Source of the DNA: Bacteroides acidifaciens
GTDB lineage: Bacteria; Bacteroidota; Bacteroidia; Bacteroidales; Bacteroidaceae
Assembly (NCBI RefSeq): GCF_903181435.1
Contig: NZ_CAEUHO010000001.1
Location: forward strand, 1,984,001 to 2,048,000
Reading direction: 5' to 3'
DNA length: 64,000 nucleotides
Of this stretch, positions 7,612 to 16,889 are shown piece by piece. The notes beneath the pieces are model-generated. The model was not told the origin of the DNA. It did no database searches and was given only the letters and a program-made list of their open reading frames with translations. Every line of letters begins with the position of its first letter. The first letter of the stretch is position 1. The position numbers were made by a program, and so were the translations under genes.

Positions 7612-8733
7612 ATGTTTTTAACGATTCAAACATTATTCGATGATCCCGGAATAGTTTCCGCTATCATCAGACGTGTGAACCAGACACGAAAAGACACAAT
7701 CTATTGGCAGCAGTATCTTACTTTCCGCAGAGTAACTACTCGTATATTCAAAGACTACATCGGCTCTGTAACTGGAGTCATGGCTGGTTCTATAAACTCA
7801 CGTTTTGGCGAAAAGCCCATCCGTGAACGTAGAAATATCGGTTCTGGATATGGTGAAATAGCCTATCTGGGCGATGCGTATCAAATGTCTATTGACCGTC
7901 TGTCTGAATTACAGGATTTGATTGACAAGTTCAATCAGGCTAAACCAGCAGACCAAAATACGGCACTGGAAGAAATCGTAAACTTCCTGGCAGACGACTA
8001 CCGTCAGATAACCCTTGCAGCTCACAAGCGTATGGATATTATTGTCGGTGCATTACTGATGACTGGTGAAGCCACCGTTTACAATAAGGATGCTGCTATC
8101 ACTTCCGGCCAAACCGACAACAAACTGTTGGAGATTGCCCTTCCGTTCAACTTCGTTAAGCCCACAGCTGGAGATATAATTGTTGATGGAAAGAATATGT
8201 TCATCTCTTATCTGAGAGAAAAACTGCATTCACTAGCTCCAGACTTTGGTGCTTATGCCAAGATGATTATGACACGTACAACCTTCAACAAGAATGTACT
8301 TGGCTCTTCTGAATTTGGTGAACAGTACAAGATGATTCTCGGCACTAACGAAATGAAATTGAGTACTGGCTTGATTTCTTCTTCGTTGGCTTCTGAAGTA
8401 TTCACCGGTATCGGTCTGCCACGTATCGAAATCAAAGAGGATTACGTGAAAGACCAGACTGGAAAGAACGTACAGATTTATGCGGACAACCGCATCACCT
8501 TGCTCAACAGTGACGAAGTCGGTTATATGCGCCATCATACCCCGTATGAAGCGACAGACCCGGTATCAGGACGTACTTATGTTCCATCAGAGGGACAGAT
8601 GCTTATATCCAACTACCGTGACAAGAACGGTCGTTATATGGAATATACAGCAGAATGGATTCCACAAATTACCAACCCGGATTTGATTACCAATTTTGAC
8701 TTGAGCGAAATTGCATCAATCCAGTCAGCATAA
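7612..8733 (+). CDS. Major capsid protein (gpE-like family)
   Basis: A 373-residue protein with the layout of the lambda gpE-type HK97-fold capsid family. An N-terminal arm with VSAIIRRVNQTR leads into segments on GYGEIAYLGDAYQMSIDR and KRMDIIVGALLMTGEATV. A C-terminal part with EVGYMRHHTPYEATDPVSG and a final AEWIPQITNPDLI segment resembles the family's ending. It would self-assemble into the head shell. A GGAGG site precedes the ATG. The following connector gene starts 10 bases downstream. Confidence 0.88.
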   Translation: MFLTIQTLFDDPGIVSAIIRRVNQTRKDTIYWQQYLTFRRVTTRIFKDYIGSVTGVMAGSINSRFGEKPIRERRNIGSGYGEIAYLGDAYQMSIDRLSELQDLIDKFNQAKPADQNTALEEIVNFLADDYRQITLAAHKRMDIIVGALLMTGEATVYNKDAAITSGQTDNKLLEIALPFNFVKPTAGDIIVDGKNMFISYLREKLHSLAPDFGAYAKMIMTRTTFNKNVLGSSEFGEQYKMILGTNEMKLSTGLISSSLASEVFTGIGLPRIEIKEDYVKDQTGKNVQIYADNRITLLNSDEVGYMRHHTPYEATDPVSGRTYVPSEGQMLISNYRDKNGRYMEYTAEWIPQITNPDLITNFDLSEIASIQSA

Positions 8734-8743
8734 GGAGGAGAAT

Positions 8744-9079
8744 ATGAAAGTAAAGGTTATATCTGTTTTCCGCGACAAATTCACTGGACAATATTATAAT
8801 CCGGGAGAAATGATTGAAGTCAGTGAGGAGTCCCGTGTATTGGATATGGAAAACCGCAGACTTGGCGAACGAGTTGAAGTGAAAGTTCCTGAAGAAAAGA
8901 GGGAACTCAAAATATCCCTCTTTGAAAAGGAATTTGAGAAAAAGGCTTTGGTTGACGCTTTGAAGTCTATCAGTGTTCAAGCGACCGGGAACATGAAAGA
9001 GGAGACTCTTTTAGCCAAGATTGCCGAGTTGGACGAAGAGTCAACAGCCAAACTAAAAGAAGTATTAGATATTAAGTAA
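8744..9079 (+). CDS. Small acidic protein after the capsid gene, possible head-completion protein
   Basis: A 111-residue Glu/Lys-rich protein. AAGGAGGA at 8732-8739 fixes ATG 8744; a longer frame from 8711 overlaps the capsid gene and has no such site. The N-terminal 45 residues (VKVISVFRDKFTGQYYNPGEMIEV) form a small beta domain I associate with genes following phage capsid genes; the rest is helical. Function unknown; head completion or regulation is possible from context. Confidence 0.55.
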   Translation: MKVKVISVFRDKFTGQYYNPGEMIEVSEESRVLDMENRRLGERVEVKVPEEKRELKISLFEKEFEKKALVDALKSISVQATGNMKEETLLAKIAELDEESTAKLKEVLDIK

Positions 9080-9132
9080 AAAAGGGTACTACTCCTACCC
9101 TTCCATTGTGTAACTTATAATTCAAAAAAGAA

Positions 9133-9492
9133 ATGAAGAATTTTATTTTTGCCATGTGTGGCTTTTTAATGATGTCTTTAGTCTCCTTGAGCGTACAGGC
9201 ATCGAGTGGCGAATCTTTCGAGTGTGAATACGTAGCCCCATCCGTTAATGTTGGTTTGCCGAATATCCAGTGTATCACTTTTGAAACTGTTCCGGCCGAT
9301 TACATTGTATTGTCAGTTCCGCAACCAATCTTTATGATTGCAGATAGTCCGGCGATGCAACCAGCAACTATTACGGCGATGCAAGGAAAACAAATTTCAA
9401 TTCCTAAGTGTCCGTTCCGATATATCTACAAATCGAAGTATTGTACGCATTACTCTTATACTGCATATAGCAGACTGATTACACCATATTAA
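9133..9492 (+). CDS. Secreted small protein of unknown function inside the head operon
   Basis: A 119-residue protein with a clear signal peptide: MKN, a hydrophobic stretch FIFAMCGFLMMSLVSLSV, and a likely cleavage after VQA (about residue 24). The mature part has several Cys (FECEY, IQCITF, PKCPF, KYCTH) and many Tyr and Pro. No family recognised. A periplasmic or surface protein among virion genes is unusual and points to an envelope function in the host, such as blocking superinfection; that is inference. Confidence 0.6.
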   Translation: MKNFIFAMCGFLMMSLVSLSVQASSGESFECEYVAPSVNVGLPNIQCITFETVPADYIVLSVPQPIFMIADSPAMQPATITAMQGKQISIPKCPFRYIYKSKYCTHYSYTAYSRLITPY

Positions 9493-9819
9493 ATGATAGC
9501 AGCCATGAGTAACAAGGAATTTGTATTAAGTGTATTCGATAAAAATACCCCATCCAACCTTGCGATTGAAAATATACTTTCAAGAACGGGCTTGGATGGT
9601 GAAGAACCTTTTGCCGAGGAAAATAGGGCAAGATTAGAGGTTGCTTGTGCAAAGCAAATCCCATGGATGATACAAAATCCATCTTCGGTCAGCGAAAGCG
9701 GATTTTCTGTGTCTTGGTCTAATTATGCCAATAGCTTAATGAAATTGTACTCATGGTTGTGCAAGCGGTACGGTTTGAAAGACGAATTGAGTGATAAGCC
9801 CAAAGTGACTTTCTTATGA
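9493..9819 (+). CDS. Head-tail connector protein (adaptor-like)
   Basis: A 108-residue mostly helical protein, starting directly at the stop of the secreted gene, with ATG 9505 as an alternative start. The pattern of a short N-terminal helix, IPWMIQNPSS, and SNYANSLMKLYSWLCKRYGL fits small phage adaptor proteins (gp6/gp15-like) that seal the portal. Overlap of 4 bases with the next gene supports a tight neck operon. Assignment mainly by position. Confidence 0.58.
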   Translation: MIAAMSNKEFVLSVFDKNTPSNLAIENILSRTGLDGEEPFAEENRARLEVACAKQIPWMIQNPSSVSESGFSVSWSNYANSLMKLYSWLCKRYGLKDELSDKPKVTFL

Positions 9820-10139
9820 TATTCTCTCCACACATATTGCAAGCAAAGGTAATCACCCCGATGGATAAGGATGAGTTCGGTAGACCCATCCCAGGAACCG
9901 GTGGTGAAAGCTGGCAAGATATATGTAAGTGTCGTTGTGATGATAACACTACCAAAGAGTTTAAGTCAGACAATGGCGAGGTGTATCGCCCGAACTATCA
10001 TGTGGTGTGCGAAAAGAGAATCACGATTAAGGCGGGTGATGAAGTCCGTTGCATGGATGGAAAGAGCGTAAGAGGGCAAGGTGTAGTTTATACGGTAAAA
10101 AGTACAAACTATTTTAACTACTCGGAGTTATGGATATAG
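9816..10139 (+). CDS. Head closure / stopper-like protein
   Basis: A 107-residue beta-rich protein. VRCMDGKSVRGQGVVYTVKSTNYFNYSELWI near the C-terminus resembles the beta-barrel of head-closure (SPP1 gp16-like) proteins. Four Cys are clustered in CKCRCD and VVCEK. It overlaps both neighbours by 4 and 10 bases. The role is inferred from position between adaptor and tail-completion genes. Confidence 0.5.
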   Translation: MIFSPHILQAKVITPMDKDEFGRPIPGTGGESWQDICKCRCDDNTTKEFKSDNGEVYRPNYHVVCEKRITIKAGDEVRCMDGKSVRGQGVVYTVKSTNYFNYSELWI

Positions 10140-10426
10140 ATTTTGATTTCTCAGATGTTGATCACTTCCTTAAAAACGGAGAATGGGAAGTCGAGAAAAA
10201 GATGATTAATGTGGGCGATGAAGCTGTTAAGTATGCAGAGGAACATGGCGATTATAAAGACCACACATTGACTTTGAGAACGTCCAATGATTTCGATGTC
10301 GATAAAGATGGTTTAACCCTGAAAAACGAAGCGGAATATGCTTCATTCGTGGAATCCAAAGGATATGATGTTTTGAGTAGTGCTGCTTTATATGCGGAGA
10401 AACGATTAAAAGAAGAATTTGCATGA
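10130..10426 (+). CDS. Neck protein, HK97 gp10-like candidate
   Basis: A 98-residue acidic protein with an N-terminal helix (EVEKKMINVGDEAVKYAEEHG) and a beta region containing LTLRTSNDFDV and LTLKNEAEYASFVE. This arrangement is typical of HK97 gp10-like head-tail proteins in phages. Overlaps on both sides (10 and 4 bases). Identity is by pattern and context only. Confidence 0.55.
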   Translation: MDIDFDFSDVDHFLKNGEWEVEKKMINVGDEAVKYAEEHGDYKDHTLTLRTSNDFDVDKDGLTLKNEAEYASFVESKGYDVLSSAALYAEKRLKEEFA

Positions 10427-10818
10427 TAGTAACTACCGACATAGGAAACATTCTCTATCGGGATTGCAAGACTTTCGGGATAGACACCGTTCCCAGTGGT
10501 AAAACTCTGACGGGTGAATTGAAGTCCGAAAGGATTGTTATCCACACGAAGAAACAACAGCCGGGGACTTATTGGAAGAAGTCATTCACTGAAGTGAATC
10601 TTTGTGTGCCCGATTTAAGCGAGAATGAAGCGAACACCATCCGTTTGAATGAACTCGAAAGAGAAGCCAACAAGTTGTTTGACGATACAGTAAGCACCTA
10701 TGACGGTACAACCTATCGTTACTCTATCAATTCAATCGGTACAGAAGCAGACACAGCTTTGAAGTGTCATTATGTGAATGTAAGAATTTTATTTGAAGTA
10801 TTGAATGTAAAACAATAA
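10423..10818 (+). CDS. Tail terminator-like protein
   Basis: A 131-residue protein immediately before the major tail protein. The alternating beta/alpha pattern with SFTEVNLCVPDLSENEANTIRLNELEREANKLF and a final strand VNVRILFEVLNV fits tail terminator/completion proteins that cap the tail tube. Starts at ATGA overlapping the preceding stop. Function inferred from gene order. Confidence 0.55.
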   Translation: MIVTTDIGNILYRDCKTFGIDTVPSGKTLTGELKSERIVIHTKKQQPGTYWKKSFTEVNLCVPDLSENEANTIRLNELEREANKLFDDTVSTYDGTTYRYSINSIGTEADTALKCHYVNVRILFEVLNVKQ

Positions 10819-10820
10819 TT

Positions 10821-11381
10821 ATGATTTCAGCAGTAGGAATTAAAAGAATCTTGTTCGCCGACACTGATAAGGTAACGGCAGACATTACCCCAGAAATCGC
10901 AAAGACTTTGATTCAAGCCGCTATTAAAGCTAAGGACGAAGTGTTGAATGTACATGGGGAAACGTGGCAGATCGAAGAAACGGAAGCCTCCGTCACTGGA
11001 TATAAGAATCAGCTAACAGGAAAGAATTACCGTTACGATGACGTACCAGGTGAAGTCTCCCCTTCTTTCTCTATCGGGCAATATGACTGGAAAACAAAAA
11101 AAGCTTTTATGGGTGGTGATATCGTCCAGGCAGATTCTACAGATGTCGGTTGGAAACGTGCCTTAGACAAAGTTATCGTTAATAAGGCTTTATTTTGTCT
11201 GACTGATGATGATGTCTGGTTTATCTTCCCCAAATGCCGTATCATTTCCCGTGAAGCTAATACGGATAAGGCTATTGCCATTGCAGTACGTGGAATGGTT
11301 CAAGAACCGGGAATCGAAGGTGTTTCTTCTGAATACAATTACGAAGAGGAAGCTATCAAAGCATTGGTGCCAGTAGCGTAA
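10821..11381 (+). CDS. Major tail (tube) protein
   Basis: A 186-residue protein in the place of the tail tube subunit: after neck genes and before the tail assembly chaperones and tape measure. It has GETWQIEETEASVTGYKNQLTGKNYRYDD and a C-terminal IAVRGMVQEPG segment, beta-rich, as in tube proteins. A strong hairpin follows, a common arrangement that keeps tube protein expression above that of the genes downstream. No sheath gene is present, so the tail is non-contractile. Confidence 0.75.
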   Translation: MISAVGIKRILFADTDKVTADITPEIAKTLIQAAIKAKDEVLNVHGETWQIEETEASVTGYKNQLTGKNYRYDDVPGEVSPSFSIGQYDWKTKKAFMGGDIVQADSTDVGWKRALDKVIVNKALFCLTDDDVWFIFPKCRIISREANTDKAIAIAVRGMVQEPGIEGVSSEYNYEEEAIKALVPVA

Positions 11382-11408
11382 TATTTTGAGGTAAAACGAT
11401 TGTAAACA

Positions 11409-11450
11409 ACAAGGGTGAGGTGGTGGTATTCGCTTCACCCTTGTTTCAAT
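11409..11450 (+). terminator. Hairpin/weak terminator after major tail protein
   Basis: A 10-bp perfect stem ACAAGGGTGA (11409-11418) with TCACCCTTGT (11435-11444) and a modest T-rich tail. It probably acts as a partial terminator or mRNA stabiliser between the abundant tube protein and the tail chaperones. Confidence 0.65.
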
Positions 11451-11458
11451 TTAGAATC

Positions 11459-11845
11459 ATGAATCAAGCAGCAAAAATAGTTTCTGATGCCCTTTTAGGG
11501 CTTGATTTTAAGAATGTCGAAATAGGTGGAGTTGTTTATACAATCAAGCCGCCCACTATCAAGGTTATATGTAGTGCTATTCGTTATTTTTCCAATATTG
11601 GTATGGCAGGTGACAACATCATGGAAGCTATCAAGGAACTTCCCCGAGCCACCGATGATATGCTGAAAGGCATCTCCTGTTTTATTTGCGGTAATGAGAA
11701 TATGGCTAAGGCTTTGGAAAACGGAACCTTTGATGAAATCAAAGTCGCTTTGGAGATGTGTTTCTCTATGATGGATATATCGGCTTTTCAGTGTGTCAGC
11801 TTGACGAAGAACGTGTCGATGCTGGCAGCAAGACCGAAACAGTAG
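11459..11845 (+). CDS. Tail assembly chaperone, gpG-like
   Basis: A 128-residue protein starting at ATG 11459 (a longer frame from 11420 runs through the hairpin and is rejected). It is small, with a beta N-terminus (NVEIGGVVYTIKPPTIK) and helical remainder, and sits between the tube protein and tape measure, where siphophages encode gpG. The next frame overlaps by 88 bases in the -1 frame, as in gpG/gpGT systems where a small share of ribosomes shift to make a longer chaperone that guides tape-measure polymerisation. Confidence 0.7.
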   Translation: MNQAAKIVSDALLGLDFKNVEIGGVVYTIKPPTIKVICSAIRYFSNIGMAGDNIMEAIKELPRATDDMLKGISCFICGNENMAKALENGTFDEIKVALEMCFSMMDISAFQCVSLTKNVSMLAARPKQ

Positions 11846-12039
11846 GAAACACAACGTTCTTCGGGCAAATAGCTCATTTGATTGACACGCTCCATTTAAG
11901 CTATATGGAAGTGTTTGAGGTTATCCCATATAGAAATCTGTTGATGATGCAACGGGATAAATTACACACGGTGTATGGCGGTCAAAAGGTAAAGAAAATT
12001 AGTGGCAAAGAATTGGCAAATCGTAGAAAAAAGAAATAA
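11758..12039 (+). CDS. Tail assembly chaperone T-like extension, probably made by -1 frameshift
   Basis: This frame is -1 relative to the upstream chaperone and open from 11737 to TAA at 12037-12039; the nominal GTG start at 11758 has no ribosome binding site. It would add up to about 93 residues ending in a very basic tail (KELANRRKKK), which could bind the tape measure. A shift would have to occur in 11737-11843. No textbook slippery heptamer is seen; the best candidates are GCT TTT CAG near 11788 and CCG AAA CAG near 11834. Independent translation is the alternative. Confidence 0.6.
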   Translation: MFLYDGYIGFSVCQLDEERVDAGSKTETVGNTTFFGQIAHLIDTLHLSYMEVFEVIPYRNLLMMQRDKLHTVYGGQKVKKISGKELANRRKKK

Positions 12040-12041
12040 GT

Positions 12042-15000
12042 ATGGCAAAGTTATATTTTAAAGTCGCAAGTGATTGGGAAGAAGTCGTAAGACTCCGGGG
12101 TGAAATAGCTAAACTAAAGCAGGAGTTGAAAAATATGGATGGAACACAATCCCCTGCTACTTTCAAGGCTTTAAATGTTCAACTTGCTGCATCTAATCAA
12201 AAATTAGATGAGTTGGTGACTAATGCTGCTAAAGCCGGAACCGAAATGGAAATGGGATTTAAGAAGAAAATCTTTGATGCCTCTCAGTCTGTTAACGGAT
12301 TCACAGAGAAGATTATTTCTCAAAAGAATACTATTAAAGGCTTTGAACAAGATTTAAGGGCTTTACAAGAAAAGTACCGGAAAATAACTATGAATGGCGG
12401 TAAGAATCAAGGTGCGCTTGATTCTATACATCGAATGAAGAATATCATTGCAGAAGAAAAAGATGTATTGTTCAATCTTACTCAACAACAAGCCGAAGCG
12501 CGTCTTTCTGTGAAAAAACTCCATGATGAATACGCCCTTTACAACGATAATGCCAAAGAGGTCGTAGAAAAAAACAATGGCATTACAATTTCTTGGAAGA
12601 AGGCGTTGGCGGTTATTGGTGGTGTTGGCGTGCTGAAAACACTAGGCTCTGAAATAATTCGTATTCGTGGAGAGTTTCAAGCTGCTGACACAGCTATTCA
12701 AACCCTATTAGGAAACAAACAAAAAGCCGACACACTCATGGCGCAAGTTCGCGAATATGCTAAGGTTTCTCCACTGGAGTTCTCCGATGTCACCCAAGCA
12801 ACACAAATGATGTTAGGTTTCAATATCGAAGCCGAGAAAGTACCACGTTTTCTTTCCGCTATCGGTGATGTATCTATGGGGGATACACAAAGATTCAATT
12901 CCCTTACACTTGCTTTTTCACAGATGTCTGCTGCAGGTAAGTTAATGGGACAAGACCTCAACCAAATGATTAATGCCGGATTTAATCCGCTGCAAATCAT
13001 GTCCGAAAAGACAGGTAAATCCATTGCGACTTTGAAAGACGAAATGTCCAAAGGTGCTGTTTCCGCTGAAATGGTTCAACAGGCATTCATTGATGCAACC
13101 TCGGCCGGTGGTAAGTTCTATCAGATGTCCGAGAATGCTTCAAAAACTATTAATGGACAACTTTCTATGATGCAGGATGCGATGGATACTGTCTTTAATG
13201 AATTGGGGCAGAAATCGGAAGGAACAATCATAAATGGCATTCGGATAACAACTTCACTGATTGAGAATTATGAGACAGTAGGTAAAGTGTTGGTTGGGTT
13301 GATTGCTACTTATGGAACTTACCGTACTGCTGTAATGCTGGTTACCGCTGCAGAAAGTAAACACACTCTCGTGGAAATAGGACTTACCAATGCTCGTGTA
13401 TTAGCACGAAAGGCACAATTAGCCTTAAATGCAGCAATGCTTACTAATCCTTATGTGGCATTAGCTACGGTAGTTGTTGGGTTGAGTGTAGCAATGTGGA
13501 CGATTTCTGATAGTACAACCGCTGCTGCATGTGCACAAAAGGAATACAATGATATAAAAGAAACTGCTTCAAAAAGGGAGCAAGAACACAAACAGAAAAT
13601 AGAAGAACTTCTAATGGCGGCACGACATGAGAGTTTGTCTACTCTTACCCGGCAAAAATCTTTAGAAGAACTACGTAAGGAATACCCGAAAATTTTTGAA
13701 AAATACGATATTGAGAAACTGAAGTTAGAAGATATTTTAAAGCTAAAGCAACAAATAAACGAGGAAGATTCAAGACGTTCCGTTCAAGGTAAAAAAGAAG
13801 ATTATAATGCTCTAAAGCAAACAGTTGCCAACCAACAGAGATATTTGCAATTGTTTGACAATCCTGATTTACGAAAAAATATGTCTGATGCTGACAGGGA
13901 GATATGGAAAATGTTTTCCGGCAAACAGTCCTATGTACAGGTGCGTGAGCAGATGGAGAAAAATTCTGAGCTTTTGAAAAAGTATCAGAAAGATGTATTA
14001 GAAGATAACATAGCTTCTTACAAAGCTAACCTTAAAAACTATTCCAAAGAAAAACTTGAAGCAGAATTGAAACTTGCTCAATCATCAGTTTCCAAACGCA
14101 ACGGTTTTGCCATAAATGGAATGATGGTAAAAGGTGGAGACTTGGAGGGCATTGTTTCTTCAATAAATAGTGCATTGGCAGAAAAGAAATCTTCTACCAC
14201 CTACAAAGAAGATTACGAAAAAGCTAAGAAGGACTGGGAAGATGCCAAAAAGAAACTATCTGAAATAGAGAAGGACAAATCTAAGTTTACCTCAAAGCAA
14301 TATGAAGAAGCTAAGAAACGGGAAGAAACTGCCGAAAAAGCATACAAAAACTTAGGAGGAATCACTGGCAATGCTTTATCTAAACAAGAAAAAGCTGCTA
14401 AAAAGCAAAAAAAAGAACAACAAAAGACATCCGAAGAACTTCTGTCTCTCCGCCACCAAAACCAACAAGACGAAATTAATCTCATGAAAGATGGTACTGA
14501 GAAAGAGCTGAAACAGATTGACCTAAATTATCAAAAAAAGCTGGATGCTATCAAAAAGAAAGAAAAAGAACTGAGTGAAAGACAGGGGGGTAAACTGACG
14601 CAAGAACAATCTGTTGAGATTTCTGCTCTCTATACCAATGCTGAAAATGAAAGAGATAAAGCAATTGCCGACGTAACTAAAGAGCAGCTTAAAGCTGAAC
14701 AGCAAGCTTTAAATGATTATCTGAAAGAATATGGTACATTCCAGCAACAGAAGCTTGCGATAGCCCAAGAATATGCTGAGAAGATTAAAAAAGCACAGGA
14801 AGAAAGTGGGGTAAATAGTGCCCAAGTTAAATTACTAGAGAAACAACGGGATGTTGCCATACAAAACAAGGAGACAGAAGTAATAAAGGCAAACATTGAT
14901 TGGGTTACTGTATTTGGTGAGTTTGGCGGAATGTTTAATGATATGGTGAAACCCGCTTTGGAAGAAGCAAAGAAATATGTTCAAACAGATAAGTTTAAAA

Positions 15001-16883
15001 GTTCAGACCAATACAGCCAAAAAGCACTGATTGATGCCATAAACCAAATGGAAAAATCCTTGGGTGGAGCCGGTGGTTTAAATTTCAAGAAACTTGGTCA
15101 GGACATAAAAACATACCAAATGGCTGAACAAAACCGGCTTATCGCTATTGAAGATGAAAAAACAGCCCAAGATAAACTTATTAAAGCGCAGGAAGATTAT
15201 GAAAAGGCTTTAAAGAATGGTACAGAAGAAGAGAAACAAGCCGCCCAACATGCACTTGAGATAGCGCAACAAAATGCAGATGCTGCATCCGCAAATGTCC
15301 AGACACAGACGGATATTGCTAACGAAAGCCAACAAAATCTGACCAATACTGCCACAAATCTCAAAGCCAACATGGAAAACGTGACAGGTGGGTTGCAAAA
15401 ATTAGCTTCAGGAGGAATAAAAAGCGCTTATGATGGATTGATAGAAACTAGCAAAGGATTAGGTGGAGCCTTTGAAAAGGTAGCTGATAAGATAGAAGAT
15501 GTTCCAATAATCGGTTGGATAGTTTCAATTATTGATATATTCAAAGATGGACTGAGTGAAGTTGTCGGTGGTTTACTTGATGCTGTATTTAATGCAGTAA
15601 GCGGAATCCTTAGTGATGTTTTGAAAGGAGATTTTTTTGTTACATTAGGCAAATCCATACGAGATGGTGTAGGTAATATCCTTAATGCAATTACTTGGGG
15701 TGGATGGGATTCATGGATGAGCAAAATTAGCGGTAGCAACGCCAAAGAAGTACAAGAAGCAATCGACAGGCTTACAGATAGAAACGAAACGTTAGAGAAA
15801 TCCATAGACCGACTTACTGACGTGATGGAAAAGTCAGCAGGTTCCAAATCTATATCAGCATATGAACAAGCGTTTAAATATCAGCAGGAGCAGATTACCA
15901 ACACACTTAAAATAGCCCAAGAACAAGCACGGTATCATGGCTCTCATAAGAGCTGGCAACATTATATGGAATGGACTGACGAACAACTGCGTTGGGCTCG
16001 CGAAAATGTGGACAAGAATTTCTCCAGCACTGGTTCTTTGTGGGGATTAAGCCCGGAACAAATGAAAATGTTACTTAGCAATGCTGATATATATGAACAA
16101 ATAAAAAACGAAGGAAAAGGTGGATATGGCGGTCGTGTCTTAGAGAAGTTGGAGGCATATGCCGACCAAGCCGGAAAATTGGATGAACTTACAGAGAAGA
16201 TAAACGAATCTCTCATGCAAGTTTCTTTCGATGGGTTACGTGACAACTTCCTCGAATCCTTAATGGATATGGACAAAGATGCCAAAAGTTTTTCGGAAGA
16301 TTTTTCTGAATATATGCAACGTGCCCTGCTTAATTTCTCAATAGGAGAGTTGTTTGATGATGAATTGAAAGAATGGTACAATGGCATTGCAGAATTGATG
16401 AAGGAACAAGGTGGGAAATTAACCAAACAGCAGATAGAAGATGCCAGGAGGGAGTACGATTCAATGGTTCAAAAAGCAATGGATGAAAGGGATAAGATTT
16501 CGGAAATTACCGGATACACAGGGAGCTCTTCTTCCTCTTCCCAAGAAGCTTCAAAGAAAGGTTTTGCCGCTGCTTCGCAAGATTCAATCGACGAACTTAA
16601 CGGACGTTTCACAGCTTTGCAAATAGCTGGAGAAGAGATAAAGAATCAAAGTGTAACTCAATCCCAATCACTAAATATTCTAACGATGAAAACGGATACA
16701 CTTATTTCCATAAATACGGAAACGAGAAATATTGCTGATGATACACGTGATTTGATAGCAAGTTCATATCTCGAGCTAGTTCAAATCTCCGAAAATACTG
16801 GAGCAATAATAAAACCAATCCAGCAAATGCAGAAGGATATTTCAGAAGTTAAAAACAATACCAAAGGATTATCAACAAAATAG
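12042..16883 (+). CDS. Tape measure protein
   Basis: A 1613-residue protein, the longest in the window, mostly alpha-helical and coiled coil. Residues about 200-370 fit the TP901-type tape-measure domain (AYSRTC-like core on the other strand is a shadow; here FSDVTQATQMMLGFNIEAEKV and GQDLNQMINAGFNPLQIM). Hydrophobic segments around 420-490 (LVGLIATYGTYRTAVMLV and VALATVVVGLSVAMWTI) and 1150-1240 could insert in the host membrane during ejection. Lys/Glu/Gln-rich repeats lie between. Its length would set tail length at roughly 240 nm by the usual 1.5 angstrom per residue rule. Confidence 0.93.
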   Translation: MAKLYFKVASDWEEVVRLRGEIAKLKQELKNMDGTQSPATFKALNVQLAASNQKLDELVTNAAKAGTEMEMGFKKKIFDASQSVNGFTEKIISQKNTIKGFEQDLRALQEKYRKITMNGGKNQGALDSIHRMKNIIAEEKDVLFNLTQQQAEARLSVKKLHDEYALYNDNAKEVVEKNNGITISWKKALAVIGGVGVLKTLGSEIIRIRGEFQAADTAIQTLLGNKQKADTLMAQVREYAKVSPLEFSDVTQATQMMLGFNIEAEKVPRFLSAIGDVSMGDTQRFNSLTLAFSQMSAAGKLMGQDLNQMINAGFNPLQIMSEKTGKSIATLKDEMSKGAVSAEMVQQAFIDATSAGGKFYQMSENASKTINGQLSMMQDAMDTVFNELGQKSEGTIINGIRITTSLIENYETVGKVLVGLIATYGTYRTAVMLVTAAESKHTLVEIGLTNARVLARKAQLALNAAMLTNPYVALATVVVGLSVAMWTISDSTTAAACAQKEYNDIKETASKREQEHKQKIEELLMAARHESLSTLTRQKSLEELRKEYPKIFEKYDIEKLKLEDILKLKQQINEEDSRRSVQGKKEDYNALKQTVANQQRYLQLFDNPDLRKNMSDADREIWKMFSGKQSYVQVREQMEKNSELLKKYQKDVLEDNIASYKANLKNYSKEKLEAELKLAQSSVSKRNGFAINGMMVKGGDLEGIVSSINSALAEKKSSTTYKEDYEKAKKDWEDAKKKLSEIEKDKSKFTSKQYEEAKKREETAEKAYKNLGGITGNALSKQEKAAKKQKKEQQKTSEELLSLRHQNQQDEINLMKDGTEKELKQIDLNYQKKLDAIKKKEKELSERQGGKLTQEQSVEISALYTNAENERDKAIADVTKEQLKAEQQALNDYLKEYGTFQQQKLAIAQEYAEKIKKAQEESGVNSAQVKLLEKQRDVAIQNKETEVIKANIDWVTVFGEFGGMFNDMVKPALEEAKKYVQTDKFKSSDQYSQKALIDAINQMEKSLGGAGGLNFKKLGQDIKTYQMAEQNRLIAIEDEKTAQDKLIKAQEDYEKALKNGTEEEKQAAQHALEIAQQNADAASANVQTQTDIANESQQNLTNTATNLKANMENVTGGLQKLASGGIKSAYDGLIETSKGLGGAFEKVADKIEDVPIIGWIVSIIDIFKDGLSEVVGGLLDAVFNAVSGILSDVLKGDFFVTLGKSIRDGVGNILNAITWGGWDSWMSKISGSNAKEVQEAIDRLTDRNETLEKSIDRLTDVMEKSAGSKSISAYEQAFKYQQEQITNTLKIAQEQARYHGSHKSWQHYMEWTDEQLRWARENVDKNFSSTGSLWGLSPEQMKMLLSNADIYEQIKNEGKGGYGGRVLEKLEAYADQAGKLDELTEKINESLMQVSFDGLRDNFLESLMDMDKDAKSFSEDFSEYMQRALLNFSIGELFDDELKEWYNGIAELMKEQGGKLTKQQIEDARREYDSMVQKAMDERDKISEITGYTGSSSSSSQEASKKGFAAASQDSIDELNGRFTALQIAGEEIKNQSVTQSQSLNILTMKTDTLISINTETRNIADDTRDLIASSYLELVQISENTGAIIKPIQQMQKDISEVKNNTKGLSTK

Positions 16884-16889
16884 TTAGTT

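Noticed and set aside
8711..8743. Upstream start for the gene after the capsid
   Set aside because: It overlaps the capsid C-terminus; AAGGAGGA is correctly spaced only for ATG 8744.
11420..11458. Longer start for the gpG-like chaperone
   Set aside because: The extension reads through a 10-bp hairpin that lies between the genes; ATG 11459 gives the normal length.
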